This document shows, piece after piece, positions 7,086 through 10,286 of a stretch of 10,286 nucleotides of DNA. The notes beneath the pieces were generated by a model. The model was not told the origin of the DNA, ran no database searches, and worked only from the letters and a program-made list of their open reading frames with translations. Position numbers and translations under genes: made by a program. Numbering within the stretch: position 1 is the first letter of the stretch; every line of letters begins with the position of its first letter. Origin of the DNA: Cephalothrix spiralis (taxonomy: Eukaryota > Nemertea > Palaeonemertea > Archinemertea > Cephalotrichidae). The stretch lies in contig JAUCNG010410914.1 in assembly GCA_032353305.1 (NCBI GenBank), positions 1 through 10,286 of the forward strand. Direction: 5' to 3'.

Positions 7086-7640
7086 TGTAGCCTTAAATAC
7101 ATGCGTCATTTCAAGAAGGTGTTGGGATGAGATTTTTTCTGGCCTTCTTTGGTCTATATTTACCAAAAAAATCTAAAAATGGATTTTCCTTTTATTTCTT
7201 GTGCGTCATTAGTTTTTAATTTCCATTACTACTCCTTAAGCATAGGCATATTTGGTAAATGTTTACACCCACATCTTAAATTTTCAAAAAGAAAAGTTGC
7301 GCCTTCCTGCATTTTATCGCCTGCGGGGCAGTATACTACAATACACGAACCTCATTAGTAATCCTCAATGAACAATGACGTTAAACACTTCATTTTTTAT
7401 TCATGACAACAAGGAGCAGGCTCTTCACAAGACAACCAAAATGTCGCTCAAATGATGATAAAAATTCATTTTTTGTATATGTATTTCCTATAAAATGCAT
7501 GAAATTCCCGTTTAATTCCTTAAATTCAGGCTATTTTTGAAAAATACCATATTTATCGAAAATTATGTTCGCGCCTTTGGCGCTCGATATAATATGTCCT
7601 ATTTTATAATTACATGAATATTTCAGTTTCTGCTTTAGCA
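7086..7640. other. Tail of the foldback family and unassigned sequence
   Basis: To about 7200 there is weak similarity to the repeat at the window start (TTTACCAAAAA block near 7159). Beyond that the sequence is AT-rich and unassigned. A compact GC-rich hairpin GCGCC-TTT-GGCGC stands at 7571-7583, with CGA flanks and an AT-rich surround. Confidence 0.35.
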
Positions 7641-7738
7641 TGTTGGGTGTCCTAGATTGGGGTCAAGTCAAGGCCTAGGCCTAGGCAGTGTCACTTCTGC
7701 TGGCACGATTCGTGCAGACATGTATATTGTTATACCCC

Positions 7739-7835
7739 GCACTCTAATCTATTTTATATATACCGATGAACGCCGGGTTTACCCGAAGTTAGGGACAAAG
7801 TCCCATTTCATTTTTTTTCTTAACGTGACTGACCC
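7739..7835 (-). mobile_element. SINE body, copy 2 (head missing)
   Basis: This segment aligns over about 95 bases with 8896-8992. Matching blocks include CTAATCTATTTT, TATACCGAT, CGGGTTTA-CCCGA, GTCCCA and ATTTTTTTT, in the same order with almost no length change. The tRNA-like head present in the other copies is not visible at the expected place after 7835, so this is a truncated copy. The tandem GGCCTAGGCCTAGGC at 7672-7686 lies just outside the aligned part. Confidence 0.6.
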
Positions 7836-7897
7836 ACCCACGAGGCAACGCTAGCTTATGATATTGTTAAGCACTGAAATCTATCCCAGAATCATTT

Positions 7898-8119
7898 TTA
7901 AGAGGTTTTAGATTCTCTTGGATTTAATTTTCTTAATAGAACGCATTTTGAATTATATTTCTGCGATTAGTTTCACCAAAAATGAAATATTTGCAGTAGA
8001 ATTTTCAGACTGTACATTTAAAGTTTTCTTCGGTGAAACAAATCGCAGAAATATAATTCAAAATGCGTTCTAGTCAGAAAATTAGATCCAAGATGATCTA
8101 AAACATCTTACATTTTTAA
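7898..8119. mobile_element. Hairpin MITE with about 80-bp arms
   Basis: The left arm (about 7898-7977) and right arm (about 8031-8119) are inverted copies. The innermost 40 bases are nearly perfect: AGAACGCATTTTG on the left matches CAAAATGCGTTCT on the right, and the arms close with GTTTCACC and GGTGAAAC. The outer 40 bases match with several changes (TTTTAGATTCTCTTGG against its inverted partner near 8085-8102). The loop is about 53 bases. No coding capacity or clear target-site duplication is seen. Confidence 0.8.
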
Positions 8120-8810
8120 AAATACCACAAAAAGGATTTACAAAAAATTGCATGATTTTTTTTTACTATAATTAACGAAACAGTGGTCGGTCAATTGATT
8201 TCACATTCCATCAGAAGAGTAACCAGGAATGTGAGAGTGCGTCGAACCATACCGATGAATCACTCGACCATTCTTAAATACTATCAGCTTGCGAGTGAAC
8301 AGACTATAATATTTTCGATAATTGCACTCTCGTCCCTTATGATTTTAGTAAAACTGGTCATTTTGAACGATTTATTTAAAATAGCCCTGGTAGCGAAAGA
8401 GTTAATGGACATTGAAAAGTAAAGTGGGTTTTGTCATAGTACATATGCGCAATAATAGGTACCAAACCTTTCATTGCAATGAAGATCCTTTAAACGGATC
8501 AGGTTTCCAATCCACTTGTTTAGAGTGGTATTATTTTTGATTTGAAATTGTATTACATGTATTATCATATTTGTAGCGTGCCATCTTTTCTGGTTCTTTC
8601 TTTTCTGAGCCTTTTTTGATCAATTAAGATTAAAGCATTGTGCACCTTATGCCCTGATATTCTGATAAGCCCTACAAAAACAAAAATCGTTGAATCGCGT
8701 TCATTTCATACATTTGTATAGTACATATTATAACCTCTCGTTTACATTTACTCAGATTTACTGTATGAATATTAACTAAATTATAAAAGTTCGTTTCAAA
8801 TTAAACATGA
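8120..8810. other. Intergenic sequence, no supported gene
   Basis: A 79-codon forward frame (8183-8422) exists, but it has no recognisable domain and no splice context. The region from 8193 to 8270 instead shows inverted words (CACATTCC at 8202 and GGAATGTG at 8226; GGTCG and CGACC). A small GATCC-TTTAAAC-GGATC hairpin lies at 8484-8500. Otherwise I see nothing. Confidence 0.45.
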
Positions 8811-8814
8811 ATTT

Positions 8815-9090
8815 GTCAAGCAAAATGAGTGATACTTGCCAAGATCGCTGGGTGAGACATTGTCTCGGATTCCATGAATCTCTGGGATTTGTCCAGACTT
8901 TAATCTATTTTCGATATACCGATTACAGTCGGGTTTATCCCGATTGGAGGAACAGCGTCCCACACTACGATTTTTTTTGGACCGAGCCACCAAATATCAT
9001 TTCTGTGTTCGAACCTATGGTGAGCGTCGAATCTGGTATCTCCGTAATGGAACACCGAGTGCGCTACTCCCTGCACTGGTCACAGCATCA
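8815..9090 (-). mobile_element. tRNA-headed SINE, copy 3 (most complete)
   Basis: On the minus strand the head has an A box TAGCGCACTCGG (complement of 9055-9066), matching the TRGCNNAGYNGG consensus at all but one defined position, and a B box GATTCGACGCT (complement of 9023-9033). They are about 21 bases apart, closer than in a normal tRNA. The body runs down to about 8815 and aligns with copies 1 and 2. On the plus strand the same DNA is open for 115 codons (8807-9154), which I take as incidental. The head end lies about 30 bases from the tandem array at 9116. Confidence 0.65.
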
Positions 9091-9115
9091 GATTTGTCGA
9101 GGGAGTGTAGGAGCT

Positions 9116-9218
9116 TTTGTCTACGGAATTTTCGTCTACGGAACTATCGTCTAATGGAATTTTCGTCTAACGGAAGTTTCGTCTAATGGAACTTTCGTCT
9201 AATGGAATGTTCGTCTAC
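9116..9218 (+). repeat. Tandem array of a TTCGTCTAAYGGAA unit, forward half
   Basis: Seven units of 14-17 bases start with TTCGTCTA or a one-base variant (near 9116, 9131, 9147, 9162, 9178, 9194 and 9210) and are separated by variants of ATGGAA or ACGGAA. The middle units are nearly identical. Units at the outer edge use TCTACGGAA, and inner ones use TCTAATGGAA. Confidence 0.9.
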
Positions 9219-9228
9219 GAAGAATCCT

Positions 9229-9405
9229 TAGACGAAAGTGTTTAGACGAAAGTTCCGTTAGACGAAAATTCCATTAGACCAAAGTTCCATTAGACCAAAG
9301 TTCCGTTGGACCGAAGTTCCGTTATACGAAAAATTCCATTAGACGAAGCTTAGGTTCCGTAGACGAAAATTCTGTTAGACGAATCTTCCGTAGACGAAAG
9401 TGCCT
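9229..9405 (-). repeat. Tandem array of the same unit, inverted half
   Basis: Eleven units of the reverse complement (TTCCRTTAGACGAA) follow a turn of about 10 bases. They start near 9229, 9243, 9259, 9275, 9291, 9307, 9323, 9340, 9360, 9376 and 9391. Three inner units carry TAGACCAA or TGGACCGAA in place of TAGACGAA, and one is lengthened by an extra GCTTAGG near 9348. With the forward half it forms a long imperfect palindrome centred near 9223. Confidence 0.9.
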
Positions 9406-9429
9406 AATTCCTTGTCGAGGATGTGATTT

Positions 9430-10286
9430 TTTTGGAGGTAGAACGGACAAAATTCTGTCATAAGGGTGAGCTAGTAAATCTTTTTCGAAACAAAAAATGC
9501 GTTAAAAAACGAGAAAAGGGGGGCTGAAATTATTGGTAAAAAATTGCAGAGTGGTGGCCTAAAATAGGGCCCTTGTGTATGCACATTTTTTTCACATGAT
9601 CCCCTGATCTGCTTAGAAATAAAGTTGAAATAAAAATAAATGATTTGAAAACAAATTTATAATGGATGGCTTACTTGTACACTTCTCCGTCTTCGGAAGA
9701 CGTATTTGGCGGATCAAAGAAAATTTATCTGAAATATGATTTTTATAGTCCTCGGGAGAAACGCGTGCAATCATGCATATTTAGAGTGCAAAACTAAGAT
9801 GAAAGACAGATTCTGTGCCTGAGGATTCAATAGGTTTTATGTAGGGAAATGACGTCCATGTAGACGTCCATATAGAAATACCCAAGGCTATTGAATTCCT
9901 AGTACACTTTAAGCTCTCGCACTTAATAATTTTCCACAGAATTATGAAGCATACAGCAAGTGTTTTACTAGTGAGCTTTTTCGATAGCCTTAAACGTTTA
10001 TGTATAGAGTACCAATGAGGATAATGTGAATGTCGAAAGTCTCCTATAATATAACCGGCAAACGCTCAAATTCTAATCGTAGCGCTACTTGAAAACATTT
10101 GAAATATTTGCAGATAGCAAGGTTAAATTTAGCCGTTCTTAGGATATGACCGTAGAGTTGGGCTATACCTAGTTTTACGACATTCCCATTATCCGCATTG
10201 GTAGTACAGATCTGCCGTAAGAAGGTAAAGCGCGGTAACTCACTTTTTGCAAAAAATGAGTTATGGATACCAGAGCAATCTTCTTA
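9430..10286. other. Intergenic sequence with only short repeats
   Basis: No exon, RNA gene or copy of the window's repeat families is visible. Short structures are a perfect hairpin CGTCTTC-G-GAAGACG near 9689-9703, a tandem of GACGTCCATRTA (about 9851-9874), and inverted arms GGATTCAATAGG (about 9824) and GGCTATTGAATTCC (about 9886) that enclose that tandem. Confidence 0.45.

Noticed and set aside
8183-8422. 79-codon frame with a hydrophobic middle resembling a membrane segment
   Set aside because: Single open frame without conserved motif or exon signals. Local inverted words explain part of the sequence, and hydrophobic stretches are common in AT-rich random frames.
8807-9154. 115-codon plus-strand open frame as a gene
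   Set aside because: It covers a SINE copy read antisense and runs into the tandem array. The copy at 2868 has stops in the equivalent region.
9116-9405. CRISPR array
   Set aside because: Units are contiguous 15-16-bp repeats without unique spacers, they switch orientation, and the genome is eukaryotic.

Overview
The window looks like nuclear DNA from an intron-rich, repeat-rich, AT-rich animal genome, not bacterial or viral DNA. No frame stays open beyond about 120 codons, the only convincing coding blocks are short and bounded by splice signals, and most of the remaining sequence is small non-autonomous mobile elements. The 'AGCTCAC...GTGAGCT' repeat type and the tRNA-headed SINEs suggest a marine invertebrate, perhaps a mollusc or other lophotrochozoan. 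That placement is inferred from memory of such repeats and is not proven here.

Gene content: one plus-strand protein-coding gene crosses the window. Three exons are well supported (583-672, 3491-3614, 5731-5908). Their reading phases agree across both introns (phase 2, then phase 0), and together they encode 130 residues rich in Glu, Lys, Arg and Gln, as in a charged coiled-coil or long single helix. The last donor leaves phase 1. Two phase-compatible terminal exons are candidates: 6442-6479 (preferred) or 6103-6146. The 5' part of the gene lies upstream of the window. I do not recognise the family, so I give no gene symbol.

Intron 1 (673-3490) holds a foldback element with TAGAACG motifs (924-1278), a short TIR element with a hAT-like CAGGG terminus (1356-1651), an AGCTCAC-bounded element (2024-2499) and a tRNA-headed SINE on the minus strand (about 2868-3065). 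Intron 2 (3615-5730) holds a tRNA-like fragment (4092-4150), a palindrome (4433-4513), two copies of a GTATAATACGCA repeat, and between them a 661-bp element with 27-bp perfect terminal inverted repeats (4824-5484).

Downstream of the gene (about 6480 onwards) the sequence is nearly all repeats: a large foldback (about 6628-7085) whose end family also appears at positions 1-240; two more copies of the SINE family (about 7739-7835 and 8815-9090); a hairpin MITE (7898-8119); and two head-to-head tandem arrays of a 15-16-bp unit that form a giant imperfect palindrome (9116-9405). From 9430 to the end I see only short inverted and direct repeats.

I found no new enzyme or defence-like system. The most distinctive features are the inverted tandem array at 9116-9405, the dense set of foldback elements, and the three same-orientation copies of an apparently unnamed SINE family, two of which keep a matching open frame.
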